Below, in pieces: positions 6,837 to 17,400 of a stretch of 20,122 nt of DNA. The stretch spans positions 3,789-23,910 of the forward strand of contig PBVO01000153.1 of assembly GCA_002729015.1 (NCBI GenBank), given 5' to 3'. This DNA comes from Candidatus Poribacteria bacterium (GTDB taxonomy: Bacteria > Poribacteria > WGA-4E > UBA9662). Made by a program: the position numbers and the translations under genes. Within the stretch, counting starts at the first letter, position 1, and each line of letters starts with the position of its first letter. The notes beneath the pieces are model-generated. The model was not told the DNA's origin and ran no database searches. It saw nothing but the letters and a program-made list of their open reading frames with translations.

Positions 6837-8273
6837 CTATTTTTGGATTGCTATAAGTAAATTGGGTGTGACTTCTACGTTTATCTGATTTCTAGCTTTT
6901 TCCAACGCTTTTAGCCCTGCTTCCCAATAATTAGTGTGTATACCTTTGATGTTTACTAATCCCTGGTGGTAAATCTCCTGATCAGTCATTGTGTTCGTTA
7001 CGGCTATTGTTAAATCGGCGTAAGCTACAAATTGGCCAAAGACTTCGCTACCCGCTCTTGTTCTAGCATGTAAATTAATTACAAAATCGGCTTCAACTAC
7101 ACTTTCCTTGAATGTAAATCCTTTGTCTACGAGTACTTCTTTTATTTTTTCCGTTACGTATGATACAGATGAAGACTTGCCCATATTTGTTTCGACTGAC
7201 TTGATACAGATTGATGGTTTAATTATCTTTACGATAAGCTTGATAGTCGGCACTGGAAAATCCTCAATCAACATTTCCAAATATTTCGATGTAATTTGGC
7301 CAAAACCGATTAAAGCCGACAAATCCAGTTTTGCCTCCGCAATCTGGGTCTCTTCTATATTGAATTCTTTGGGGTTTATGCGTATTGAAGCAACTCCATT
7401 CCGATCAGTTAACACAGTGGACATAAGATCGGTGGAAAGACTGATGGTGCTAAATCGAATTGGTATTTGCCTTAGTGGTTTTGATGATTCAACTATGACT
7501 TTTAACTGACTGAAACTGGGTTGGCCTAGTTTAACGGAAATTTCGGGAGAATCAGTACTTATTCTTATTTGCCCTAAGATCTGCCGAATCCGGAGATAAA
7601 TTTGGTCTTGTAGTTGGATAGTAGAATTCTGATTCTGTTTAACTGTTAACGATTGAGCCAAATAATTTTGAATAGGCAAAAGAGCTTGTAAGTATAACGG
7701 TAAGGCATTAGCCAATTCTCCGGCGTTGAGTTGACTTGTGGCTTTTTGGTAAAGGTCGAATGATATTTGTATGGCTTGATCGATTTTTTGAGTTTGTCGT
7801 TCATTGTATTTGGCTTTGTTCAGTCTACAGTAGACCCAATAAAATTGGTGATCTTGCCAAAAACCTACTGTTTCTACTCCTTCTAATTCTTTCTGAGTAG
7901 AAGTACGAATATCTTCTTGAAAATCGCTTTCTAGCATGCCCGAGATTTCAACTGCTGTATTGATCATTTCACTTGAAATCGTAACTGAAATTTCCTCAGC
8001 AACCTGGGCTAAGGCTCGGTTTTTAGCTCGTTGCGTATAATTATTATCATCTATATTAGCTTGACCTATGCCAATATAATAGAGGTCGTTAGATGGCCTC
8101 AATATTAGCCATTCGGGCGCAACCACAGATCGTTTTGACTTGTTCATTGTATTTTGGCTTTTATATCGATGCTTCAAATCAAAATCTTCAGAAAAAGTCT
8201 TTCTCACACTCGCTTTGTTACAACCTATTGCAATGATAAAAAAAAATGTCCAAAAACTGAGTCTTTTCATCAT
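6837..8273 (-). CDS. Lipoprotein with LPP20-like domain
   Basis: 478-residue predicted outer-membrane or periplasmic lipoprotein. Seen: a signal segment ending IIAIGC (lipid Cys18), a polar linker, then an LPP20-like region (about 50-165: PEWLILRPSNDLYYIGIG, repeated Ala-rich helix, ending in FYWVYCRLNKAKY), a short helical stretch (165-215), a beta-rich middle, and a C-terminal domain (about 358-478) built like those of CsgG/FlgT-related envelope proteins (VTEKIKEVLVDKGF, then ADFVINLHARTR). Function unknown. It follows the CsgG-barrel gene after 15 nt, so the two probably work together at the outer membrane. Two adjacent ATGs are possible; AAGGA is 4 nt before the first (8273) and 7 nt before the second (8270), so the second may be the real start. 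Confidence 0.8.
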   Translation of the reverse strand: MMKRLSFWTFFFIIAIGCNKASVRKTFSEDFDLKHRYKSQNTMNKSKRSVVAPEWLILRPSNDLYYIGIGQANIDDNNYTQRAKNRALAQVAEEISVTISSEMINTAVEISGMLESDFQEDIRTSTQKELEGVETVGFWQDHQFYWVYCRLNKAKYNERQTQKIDQAIQISFDLYQKATSQLNAGELANALPLYLQALLPIQNYLAQSLTVKQNQNSTIQLQDQIYLRIRQILGQIRISTDSPEISVKLGQPSFSQLKVIVESSKPLRQIPIRFSTISLSTDLMSTVLTDRNGVASIRINPKEFNIEETQIAEAKLDLSALIGFGQITSKYLEMLIEDFPVPTIKLIVKIIKPSICIKSVETNMGKSSSVSYVTEKIKEVLVDKGFTFKESVVEADFVINLHARTRAGSEVFGQFVAYADLTIAVTNTMTDQEIYHQGLVNIKGIHTNYWEAGLKALEKARNQINVEVTPNLLIAIQK

Positions 8274-8288
8274 TAATTCCTTAAAGAA

Positions 8289-10142
8289 TTAGTTGAAAAA
8301 GTGAATGTCAAATTCACCAGTTATACCAATAGTCACCACATAAGGTATCTTTATACTCGGATACACCACGTATTTTTTATCAATTGACTTATCCTCTGTA
8401 AGGATTTTTCCATCATCAGATCTCTTGCCGCTATCTACTTGGTATTTCCAATTTGTAAAACTTAAAGTTTTGTAACTAGCATTTCCCCAAGCTACGAGCT
8501 TACCTAATTTCAACTTAGCATCAAGACCAACAATAAAATGGTAGGACTCTGCTGTCACTTTATTGTCGTTACCCTGACTAAGTAATTGGACAATGTCGCC
8601 GGAAACTTTCTGTTCACAATACCCAAAACCGAAACCAATAATCGGGCTCAAAAACAAGATTTCAGGTAAAAGACCAAAGTGCTTACTTAGTTTCAAATCT
8701 ATTCCTGATGATGTTAAATCTGATTCTTCACCGAGGTTATAATAATTAAAATCAGCTCCGATCGAGATTTGACTAATTGGTTTCCTTAAATAAGCCGATG
8801 CCTGAAGTAGAAAACCAGTTAGTGGAAGATCATCCTTATTAGAATAATCCATTGATATAATTGTCTGTCCATACCCTCTATTCACTAATGAGTCACGCTC
8901 TGTGTATGAGACTGGTGTGATAGTATGGTTCCATTTATCGACTTTAAAATATTCTTTGTCTCGATTGTTTGTTTCGCTTTGCAGGCTAAACATACCGTAA
9001 CTAACTGCTAAACCCAACCAGCCATAAAAGGGAGTTGTTTGTTCCAGTTTCATCCCGCGACGGATGAAGTACCGGCCTTTAGCAATTCGGCCGCGAGAAA
9101 AAGTTTGGTGTACCTCTGTAATCATTACAGTTCCAACAGGTTTAAACTGATCAGTATGGACTTCGCCTGTTTCCGGGTCCATCAAATCTTTCTGTCGTTT
9201 CATAACCTTGAAAGTTGTGCCTTTTGTTAACCCTAAATCAGCACCAGCATTAATAGTAATTCCACCAAATGACTTTTCTAAGATGTTAGCTTCAATTTTG
9301 ATTGGCCTATCAGTTTCTCGAATTAGATTACCTGCAATCACTTCGCTGAAGTCGCCAAAAAGACGCCCCTTTGCTGTCCGGGCTTCAATCGAAGTAATTT
9401 TCATAATTCCAACTTCGGGGACGTCGTCGTTAATTATAATTTCGTCGAAAATCTCGTCTGGTGAAGGTTGGAACCCATAGATTATGAATGCCATACCAAT
9501 TTTGATTCCCGAATCTTTACCCCGTTCAATGGTAACAGTTGAATGGTCTATTCGTTTGATAATAGTCTGAATGGGGAATTGACTCTCAAATTCTGTAACG
9601 ACTGCTTCAGCTAGCTTATCCAGTGCTTTTGAAAATGCCGCATCCGCATTTTCTCCCCGTTCGCTAGCATAGGTTTCCACGGATTTATCGTAATGTCCAC
9701 TCTCGACAGATAACATACGAATTGTGGCACTAACGTTAGATTCGTAGTAGCTATGTCGTATAATTTTCCCTTGGTCATTTTTTTTAGCCGGATAATACTC
9801 AACTGAGTTACCTGTAAAATTACCAATAATACACCTTTGTACACCGGCTAATCTTCCAACTTGTACTACTGTATTTTCGTCGATAACACCAGATAACTGA
9901 AGGTTTTGTTCTTCTATAATTCGTTCCAAGTTCACTCGATCAATAACATTAAACCGTTGAGAATTGATTATTCGGTGGATGATTTTATTAGTTAATGCCG
10001 ATTGAAAACCAGCAGCATTTTTCCCTTTCCAACCGGAAAAAGGCAAAACAGAAATATTCTGTTTTTGGTAGTTTTCGCTATGTACAGCAACCAACAACTG
10101 AAACAGAATTAAGCAAAGAGCGATTCGTTTTTTGTGTGGCAT
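8289..10142 (-). CDS. CsgG-domain outer-membrane protein with FlgT-C-like repeats and a beta-barrel tail
   Basis: 617 residues. Seen in order: a signal peptide (1-22, no lipobox Cys); a CsgG-like domain (about 25-190: ISVLPFSGWKG, RFNVIDRVNLERIIEEQ, LAGVQRCIIGNFTG, a strand pair ending in the amphipathic helix AFSKALDKLAEAV); two copies of a FlgT-C-like beta domain (191-278 with VTIERGKDSGIKIG; 281-368 with ITINAGADLGLTKG and DPETGEV). The last part (about 372-617) has alternating beta strands and ends in IHFFN, as expected of an outer-membrane barrel. CsgG itself forms a secretion pore, whereas many CsgG-like proteins are envelope assembly factors, so transport is not implied. AGGA lies 8 nt before the ATG. 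It heads an operon with the lipoprotein gene. Confidence 0.82.
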   Translation of the reverse strand: MPHKKRIALCLILFQLLVAVHSENYQKQNISVLPFSGWKGKNAAGFQSALTNKIIHRIINSQRFNVIDRVNLERIIEEQNLQLSGVIDENTVVQVGRLAGVQRCIIGNFTGNSVEYYPAKKNDQGKIIRHSYYESNVSATIRMLSVESGHYDKSVETYASERGENADAAFSKALDKLAEAVVTEFESQFPIQTIIKRIDHSTVTIERGKDSGIKIGMAFIIYGFQPSPDEIFDEIIINDDVPEVGIMKITSIEARTAKGRLFGDFSEVIAGNLIRETDRPIKIEANILEKSFGGITINAGADLGLTKGTTFKVMKRQKDLMDPETGEVHTDQFKPVGTVMITEVHQTFSRGRIAKGRYFIRRGMKLEQTTPFYGWLGLAVSYGMFSLQSETNNRDKEYFKVDKWNHTITPVSYTERDSLVNRGYGQTIISMDYSNKDDLPLTGFLLQASAYLRKPISQISIGADFNYYNLGEESDLTSSGIDLKLSKHFGLLPEILFLSPIIGFGFGYCEQKVSGDIVQLLSQGNDNKVTAESYHFIVGLDAKLKLGKLVAWGNASYKTLSFTNWKYQVDSGKRSDDGKILTEDKSIDKKYVVYPSIKIPYVVTIGITGEFDIHFFN

Positions 10143-10711
10143 AAGTTGATTCCTGAATATTACTAATCAGAATGGATCCATCCCATGTTCTACTAAGTTT
10201 GATATTTGGACGCATACATGTAGCTTGATTGATCTTGAAGAGCATGTGATTAATTCAGTATTATCACTAAGGGCTGAATTTAGCCATCAAGTATGGTCAG
10301 AGTACTGCCTAATAATACTTGACTCTGGTTTATTTAACCGCTTAGGGTAAGCGATCCGTTTACGGAATAACATGATTTTTTGGAAAAATGAAAATGGTTG
10401 ATTTAAAAAATAGCACCGTAAACGAGATGAATGTAAGAAATGGGATTATATTACTGCAGAAGTAATTGAAAAATACACTTCAAGAAACATTGAAAAGCTT
10501 TCCATTTGGTTTGCAACAAATAGTAATTTTCACCAGTCCAGAAATTATTACGCTAAAAATTAAACAATGTTTTAGCTACTTTTTATAAAGATCTTTCAAT
10601 ATTTACACTTCTTAATAAATATCTTGGAACTTCAGGACGAAAATGAAAGAATAAGTATTTTTTAAGAAAATATGATTCAGTATGGCCAAAACGCACAAAA
10701 AAGGAAAAAAC
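10143..10711. other. 569-bp intergenic stretch without a convincing gene
   Basis: AT-rich sequence between the start of the CsgG-barrel gene and the end of argH, both on the minus strand. It should hold the promoter of the CsgG operon, but no good -35/-10 pair was found. Two small hairpins occur near 10339-10365 (CGCTTA-GGG-TAAGCG and TCCG-TTTA-CGGA). CGTTTACGG (10357-10365) recurs inverted as CCGTAAACG (10416-10424). The longest open stretch is a 49-codon frame on the plus strand (10411-10560, stop to stop) without a credible start or known motif. It may be a gene remnant or an unrecognised RNA, or simply spacer. Confidence 0.5.
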
Positions 10712-12208
10712 TTATATAGATGGATTCTGTATTTTGCTTTTTATCATTTTCTGAGTTCGTTCGTAGGCTAACTCGATTTGTTCAGTTCGAGACCGTATAC
10801 TAGTTTCGATGTTTTCTAGCTGATTTTCAAATTCTTTTATCATAGCTTTCACCTCTTTAGGCGATGTTCCTCCAGTACTTTTATTTCGAATTAGAGCTTC
10901 CCCCGGTGCTAAAATGGAAGCTAAATCTGATATAGAAATTTCGATTGACATTTCTGCAAGCAGACTTGCAGTTCTATCTAAATTGTCAAAAGTGTGATTA
11001 CTTTTTACTAGTTGGCCAACGACCTTACCAACTATATCGTGGCACTGTCGAAATGGTATACCTTTTTCCTGTACTAGGTAGTTGGCTAACTCTGTGGCAG
11101 TAGAAAAGTTGGCTTGACATAACTGAGCCATTCGGTCGGTATTAAATGTTAGTGTCTGTGACATTTTGGGCAGAATTTTCAGACACGCGGTAACTGTATC
11201 AAATGATCGCCAAAGTGGTGGCTTATCTTCCTGAAGATCCCTATTATAACCCAAGGGTAAACTTTTCAGATTACTCAATAAATCGACCAGTGCCCCTAGA
11301 ACTTGGCTAAAGCGCCCTCTTGTTAGCTCAGCCACATCAGCATTCTTTTTTTGTGGCATGATCGAACTACCAGAAGCGAAACTATCATCAAGTTGGATTA
11401 AACCAAACTCATATGTTGTCCAGTAGACAATTTCTTCACTAAATCGAGACAAATTAGTCATTAAAATGGCTAAGGCTGAAAGGGTTTCAGCAATAAAATC
11501 TCGAGAACTGATCACGTCCAATGCGTGTTGGTGTGTACTTTGGAAACCTAGTAATTCGGTTGTAAAAGATCGATCTATAGGTAAATTAGTACCACTTAAA
11601 GCACCAGCTCCTAACGGGTTAGTATTAGTTGTTTCAAAAGCAGAAAATAAACGCTTAAAATCTCTCAAAAACATACTGATATAAGCCGTAGCCCAAAAGC
11701 CCAAACTGATCGGCTGAGCGTGCTGGGTATGAGTATAACCAGGCATCACTGTTGTCGTATGTTTGATTGCAATATTGAGAAATGCTTTACATAAGACAAC
11801 TAGGTTAGAACAAATAATCAAAATTTGTTCTCTACTATACAAGCGAGTATCCGTTAAAACTTGATCATTTCTGGATCGAGCAGTGTGTAGTTTACCCCCA
11901 AATTCTGCCCCAGCACCTTCTATCACATATGATTCAACGTTCATGTGAACATCTTCTTTAGTTGGGTCAAGCACAAATTTACCTTCGTGAAAATCGCTTA
12001 ATGCTTTCTCTAACCAAATCAAAATTGGTGATAAATCAGTGGGGTTAATAATATTTTGGTGGGATAACATCAAAGCGTGAACTTGACTACCCCAAATATC
12101 GTAGGGAATTAAGCGTGAATCTGTCTCAGTCGAATGAGTGAAATCAAGCATTAGATTGTCCATTTCACTAGTGAAACGGCCAGCCCACAATTTACTTCCC
12201 GTTTCCAA
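10712..12208 (-). CDS. argH: Argininosuccinate lyase
   Basis: Cleaves argininosuccinate to arginine and fumarate, the last step of arginine synthesis; a soluble tetramer of the fumarase/aspartase family. Seen: SKLWAGRF at the N-terminus, HTARSRNDQV (108-117), GYTHTQHAQP with the catalytic-region His160, and the family signature GSSIMPQKKN (280-289) with the catalytic serine loop. The residue after the signature is Ala where Pro is usual. At 498 residues it is about 40 longer than typical, because of a charged helical tail (about 455-498). No ATG fits the conserved N-terminus, so the start is TTG 12208, or TTG 12190, which has GGGAAG just upstream. It begins 2 nt after acs, so coupling is likely. 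Confidence 0.95.
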   Translation of the reverse strand: METGSKLWAGRFTSEMDNLMLDFTHSTETDSRLIPYDIWGSQVHALMLSHQNIINPTDLSPILIWLEKALSDFHEGKFVLDPTKEDVHMNVESYVIEGAGAEFGGKLHTARSRNDQVLTDTRLYSREQILIICSNLVVLCKAFLNIAIKHTTTVMPGYTHTQHAQPISLGFWATAYISMFLRDFKRLFSAFETTNTNPLGAGALSGTNLPIDRSFTTELLGFQSTHQHALDVISSRDFIAETLSALAILMTNLSRFSEEIVYWTTYEFGLIQLDDSFASGSSIMPQKKNADVAELTRGRFSQVLGALVDLLSNLKSLPLGYNRDLQEDKPPLWRSFDTVTACLKILPKMSQTLTFNTDRMAQLCQANFSTATELANYLVQEKGIPFRQCHDIVGKVVGQLVKSNHTFDNLDRTASLLAEMSIEISISDLASILAPGEALIRNKSTGGTSPKEVKAMIKEFENQLENIETSIRSRTEQIELAYERTQKMIKSKIQNPSI

Positions 12209-12210
12209 GG

Positions 12211-14172
12211 TTATAACTCGCTACCGGATAGTAAATCATCTACCACGGTTGGGTCAGCTAGAGTAGATGTATCTCCCAAATTTTCAGTATCACCTTCGGC
12301 TATTTTACGTAGGATTCGTCGCATAATTTTACCAGATCTAGTTTTCGGAAGAGATGGAGTAAACTGAATTTTGTCTGGAGTAGCGTGTGGCCCAATTAAT
12401 GTTCGCACCTTTTGCTTGATACCACTAATTGTTTGTTCAGATGGGGATTGACCCGTCATCAAGGTCACGTATGCATAAACCCCTTGCCCTTTGATATCAT
12501 GCTGGTAACCGACCACTGCGGCTTCGGCTACTGTTTCATATTGACCAATCGCCCCTTCAATTTCTGCGGTTCCCAACCGGTGTCCAGAAACATTCAATAC
12601 ATCGTCGACGCGACCAGTAATCCAATAGTGTCCGTCAGCATCACGCATAGCGCCATCTCCAGCCATATAATAACCAGGAAATCGGTCGAAATAAGTCTGA
12701 CGAAAACGTTCGTGGTCCCCATAAACGGTACGCATTAAACTTGGCCAAGGCGACTTAATACACAAGTAACCACTAGCAGGATTACCCTCAACTTCGTTCC
12801 CATTTTCATCCAATAAAACAGGTTCAATACCAAAGAAGGGAATCATAGCCGAACCTGGCTTCAGATCAGAAATAGCAGGTAGTGGTGTAATCAGAATACC
12901 TCCTGTTTCGGTCTGCCACCAAGTATCAACGATCGGACAATTCTGATTACCGACGATATTATAATACCAAGTCCATTCAGGTTCTTTTATTGTCTCACCA
13001 ACTGTACCAAGTAAACGAAGTGAAGATCTGTCGTATTTTTCCACCCAGCTATCACCTTCTTTCATCAGTGCTCTGAGGGCTGTTGGGGCCGTGTAAAATA
13101 GGTTGACCTGATGCTTTTCTACTACCTGCCAAAATCGGCCGAAATCAGGATAATTTGGCACACCTTCGAACATTACCGTAATAGATCGGTTAGCTAATGG
13201 TCCATAAATTATGTACGAATGACCAGTAATCCAGCCAATATCTGCTGTACACCAATACACATCTCCTGGGTGGTAATCAAAAATTATCTCGTGCGAATAT
13301 GACGTGTAAACCATGTATCCACCCGTTGTATGCAGGACTCCTTTGGGTTGGCCTGTCGAACCTGAAGTATATAGAATAAATAGGGGGTCTTCGGCTAACA
13401 TTACCTCAGGCGAACAGTCATCATCAACTGTCAACATTGCTTCATGCCACCAAACGTCTCGGCTTTCATCAAAATCTACATGGTCTCCGGTCCTTTGTAT
13501 GACAACGACTTTTTGGATGGAAGGTGTTTCAGTTAATGCTTGATCAGCATTAGCTTTCATTGGGATACCTCCCTTGGCGCCTCGAACAGCTGTATCTTGC
13601 GTGATTAGTAGCTTACATTCAGAATCATTAATACGATCACGTAGCGCATCAGCAGAAAAAGCACCAAATACTACCGAATGTACAGCTCCAATTCTAGCAC
13701 AAGCTAAAACAGCAATAGCTAACTCTGGTATCATCTGTAAGTAAAGACAAACTCGGTCGCCTTTTTTTATACCTTGTGCTTTTAGTACATTCGAAAATTT
13801 CTTAACCTCTGTCAAAAGTTGGTTGAATGTGTAAGTCTTGTCGTCGTTTGGATTATTACCTTCCCAGATCAGAGCAGTATCATCTCCATGTCCGTCTTCA
13901 ATGTGTCGATCTAAACAGTTGTAGCAAGCATTTAGAGTTGCCCCTTCAAACCACTTGACACTTGCGTTAACAAAATCATACTCGCAAATTTGATCCCATT
14001 TCTTAAACCAGGTGATGCGTTCAGCTATTTCCGACCAGAATGCTTCAGGGTCTTGGATCGATCGGTCATAAATCTCTTTGTACTGATCTAAACTGTTAAT
14101 ATGGGCTTTTTCTATAGGATATTTGCCACTAGATGGCGAGTAGGATTTTTGACTCACTTGATTATTCTCCAT
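12211..14172 (-). CDS. acs: Acetyl-CoA synthetase (AMP-forming)
   Basis: Activates acetate to acetyl-CoA via acetyl-AMP in the cytoplasm. 653 residues, full family length. Seen: the AMP-binding loop [11 protein letters not shown] (268-278), [19 protein letters not shown], the acetate-pocket motif WWQTETGG, the hinge-region [13 protein letters not shown], and the C-terminal [11 protein letters not shown] with catalytic Lys615. In homologues this lysine is the target of reversible acetylation. The usual GEPINPEAW reads GETIKEPEW, a mild variation outside the catalytic core. A good promoter lies 56-84 nt upstream of the ATG, though no clear Shine-Dalgarno is seen. It is co-transcribed with argH. 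There is no metabolic reason known to me for the pairing beyond a shared promoter. Confidence 0.97.
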   Translation of the reverse strand: MENNQVSQKSYSPSSGKYPIEKAHINSLDQYKEIYDRSIQDPEAFWSEIAERITWFKKWDQICEYDFVNASVKWFEGATLNACYNCLDRHIEDGHGDDTALIWEGNNPNDDKTYTFNQLLTEVKKFSNVLKAQGIKKGDRVCLYLQMIPELAIAVLACARIGAVHSVVFGAFSADALRDRINDSECKLLITQDTAVRGAKGGIPMKANADQALTETPSIQKVVVIQRTGDHVDFDESRDVWWHEAMLTVDDDCSPEVMLAEDPLFILYTSGSTGQPKGVLHTTGGYMVYTSYSHEIIFDYHPGDVYWCTADIGWITGHSYIIYGPLANRSITVMFEGVPNYPDFGRFWQVVEKHQVNLFYTAPTALRALMKEGDSWVEKYDRSSLRLLGTVGETIKEPEWTWYYNIVGNQNCPIVDTWWQTETGGILITPLPAISDLKPGSAMIPFFGIEPVLLDENGNEVEGNPASGYLCIKSPWPSLMRTVYGDHERFRQTYFDRFPGYYMAGDGAMRDADGHYWITGRVDDVLNVSGHRLGTAEIEGAIGQYETVAEAAVVGYQHDIKGQGVYAYVTLMTGQSPSEQTISGIKQKVRTLIGPHATPDKIQFTPSLPKTRSGKIMRRILRKIAEGDTENLGDTSTLADPTVVDDLLSGSEL

Positions 14173-14227
14173 TGAAGGTTCAGTTTTGTGATTTGATTTC
14201 GGTTGAGAGTCTGTTGGCTAGCGCAGC

Positions 14228-14256
14228 ATTATAACACTGATCGGACTAAGCAACAA
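14228..14256 (-). promoter_or_regulatory. Sigma70-type promoter of acs-argH
   Basis: On the minus strand, TTGTTG (14256-14251), a 17-nt spacer and a perfect TATAAT (14233-14228) predict a start near 14221 and a leader of about 50 nt before the acs ATG. The rest of the 299-bp divergent region (14173-14471) shows no equally good promoter for the plus-strand gene at 14472; TTGACT at 14334-14339 lacks a matching -10. Confidence 0.75.
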
Positions 14257-14471
14257 TGTTGATCAAAAGGCCCAAAAATTAATTACTACCATTGTATCCT
14301 ATATAAAGAATACTGGTATGACGTTCCATATGCTTGACTAAAATAGTAAATGATCAATGAACTCTCTAATAATCTTTTTGTATTTTATGCAGATAGTTTA
14401 ACGGAGTAAATATCGTTTGTAAATAGATGGTATATTTCGTGCTACACGTATCGTGAGACGATTGTATAAAT

Positions 14472-17400
14472 ATGCGGCAGCTGTATTTTAATTTTATTTT
14501 CATTCTGTTCTTGCTAGTTTTTCTTTGTATTAAGGATGCGAAAGCTGTTTTAATTTCTCTACGAGATGCAGAAACTGAGCGTAATAACTTTTCCGTAGGT
14601 AGCGGAAAAGAATTCAACCTTCAAGTATATATTGATCCACAGGGTAGTCGGGTCACTGGTTTTCAGATCTACCTTTCTTTTGACGATCAATACTTAAAGC
14701 TCCTTGATGCTACCGATAAACTGACGGGACTACAGCCGGTTAAGAATGGACCTGGTTACCCAACTGGTTGGCAGCCACTGGATAACGACACACACGGAGA
14801 CCCAGGGAATATTTTGCGTAACTTCCAGATTGACTATGCAGCAGCCTTGATGGCTATTGGTGATGATGTTTCTGTTTTAAAGGAGCCTAGTGTGGTTGGT
14901 CTGATAAAATTCAAAACTTTGCAGCCTGTCAAAGATACTGCCATCCGATTCGATTTCATTGAGCGTGTTAGTCGAATCACAGGTGTGATTGTAGACCAAC
15001 TTCCTCGTCGTAATTTTTCCGATTTGGAAACCGCTACCATCACGGTGAGAGGAACTGTCGATTTTAAAGATTCGTTCCCACAAAGCATAAAATTTCCAAT
15101 GAATACCGAATATACCGATCTGGTATTGGATAACTATCTTATATTTAATAACCCAAAACTAACACCGAAAGAAATGAAACGATCAATCAAGTGGACGGCT
15201 TCTAACTATCAGAGCATCGACGTTAAAATTGATCCAAACTTCCGCCGAGTATCCTTCAAACCAAATAAAGACTGGTTCGGCCAAGAAAAAGTTCGATTTA
15301 CAGTCATTGATCCCGAAGGTAATCCCGCATTTAATGATATTGATGTTCAAGTGACTACTCCTCCTCGATTACTTTTTTCAGAAAAAATACCGAATAAAGG
15401 GGAGCGTATTCGGGTCAATAGTGGGAAAAATTTCAACCTAAACGGCTTGGTGGAGGACCTCGACAATCCGGGTTTAGCTGATTTAAATTGGAGTGTAGGT
15501 ACAAATCCGGACCCCGATAATCTCTTCGTTAATTTGATTGGTAGTTACTTAAAAGTTGAAAGCACTAGATTGGGTACTTTTGATATTCCAATTACCGTTA
15601 GCGATGCCGATGATAACGCCGATCAACAAACACTGAAGGTTCTCTTTATTCCTGAATTTGATGGCCCTGTGATAGATCCACTATTTCCCCAAGAAGTAGT
15701 TTCTACGAACGATGGCTCAAGAATGGATCCTTCTCGGTTCAATCTAAATGAACTAGTTGGGGATTTCGACTTTGAAAACTCGGAATTGGAATGGGAGACT
15801 TCTGGCAATGAAAATATTACGGTTAACATTGATCCTGAAACACGAGATGTATCCTTCGAAAATCTACGTAATTGGATTGGAAGGGAGACTATTACTTTTA
15901 AAGTTATTAACCCAAATGGGATCTCCGATCAAAGAGAAGCTCAAGTACAGTTGATTGAAAAAAGTGCTCCCCCATCAATCATAACTATTCCGTTAATTGA
16001 ACTCGATTTCGGTAAAGAAAAGATATTAGACTTAAATAAACATATTTTCGATTTGGATAGCGACCCTGAGCAGATTGATTGGGTAGTAGAAGGACAACAA
16101 TTTATTACAATTGAGATCGACGAGGAACGGTTTGCTTCTTTACAATCTGAATCAGTAGTAACCGAAACCGTTCGGTTTTTCGCCGTTGATCCTAATGGTC
16201 TACAAGATACACAAGATGTGATCATTACTGTGAAATCTCCTGAAAAACCCCTTTTAGCTGGTTTCCCCTTAAAACTTCGTATCAAGTCTAATGAAAAGAC
16301 TGCTAGTATTCTGCAATTGGATGACTTTGTAACAGACCCAACTACCTCAGATGAACTAATTGTATGGCAGGTCACTGGCTATGATAGGAGTAAACTAGCA
16401 GTACAAATAGAGGCTGATAGGTCTGTTACGCTGATAGCGTTACCTAATTGGAAATCGGGTAGTGAAACAGTTATTTTTTCGGCTACCAACAAAGCTAAAT
16501 TGACAAGTACGACCGAGGTTACTGTTCAACCGATGTTCCCACCAACAGTCAGCCTAGAAGAATTCCCAACCTTCGCTATCTACCAAGGTCAGAAAAAAAT
16601 AGTTAACAACCTTGATCTGGATAATTATGTCATTGATGCTGATACAGAGTCAGAAGACATTGAATGGAGCAGCCAAGTTAGGCAAAACAACTCAAAAGTG
16701 CAATTGGTGGCCAATATCAATCCAAATACTCATACTGTTGAGCTAAGCTCAGGAAACACACCTGTTGGTGATTATCAGCTTGACTTTAAGGCCGTTGACC
16801 CAGAAGGAAATATTGGAAGTGGTTCAATTAACGTGTTGGTTCTGAAAACACAAAAACCCCCAACTTTGAACATCCCACCAATTTCTTTGATAGATGGGCA
16901 AACCCAAACCATTGATCTGATTGAGTATGTAACAGATGATGAACCTGTCGATCAGATTATTTGGTCCTTTGATAATAATGAAAATATTATAGTAGAATTA
17001 GATAACTCAACTGTCGACTTGATCAATAAGGCTACTTGGAACGATGGTGAGACATTTCTAATTTTTAAAGCGACTGACTTAGATGGGAAAACCAGCCAGC
17101 AAAAAGTAACAGTGACAGTCAAACAACCTATACCTCCTCTGAAAATTAAAGACTTAACTGCAGTCGAATTTGAACAGGAAAACACATCAGATCCCTACGA
17201 TCTGAATCAATTTGTTGTTGGCCAAAATTACCCTAAGTCGGATATTGAATGGGACATAGTACCGAATAAAGAAATTCAGGTGGATTTTCTTAAAACAGGA
17301 GAAGCAATTTTTTCAGCCAAAAATACTGACTTTGTAGGTACCGTTAACCTTCCAGTAATTGCCCAAATTGGGGATATAGCTCCAGTAGAAAAAAAAATTA

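Noticed and set aside
10411..10560. A 49-codon plus-strand open stretch in the large gap as a gene remnant or transposase piece
   Set aside because: No start codon with a ribosome-binding site, no match I recognise, and its length is not remarkable for AT-rich sequence.
14334..14362. TTGACT as a promoter for the large repeat protein
   Set aside because: No acceptable -10 hexamer lies 16-18 nt downstream.
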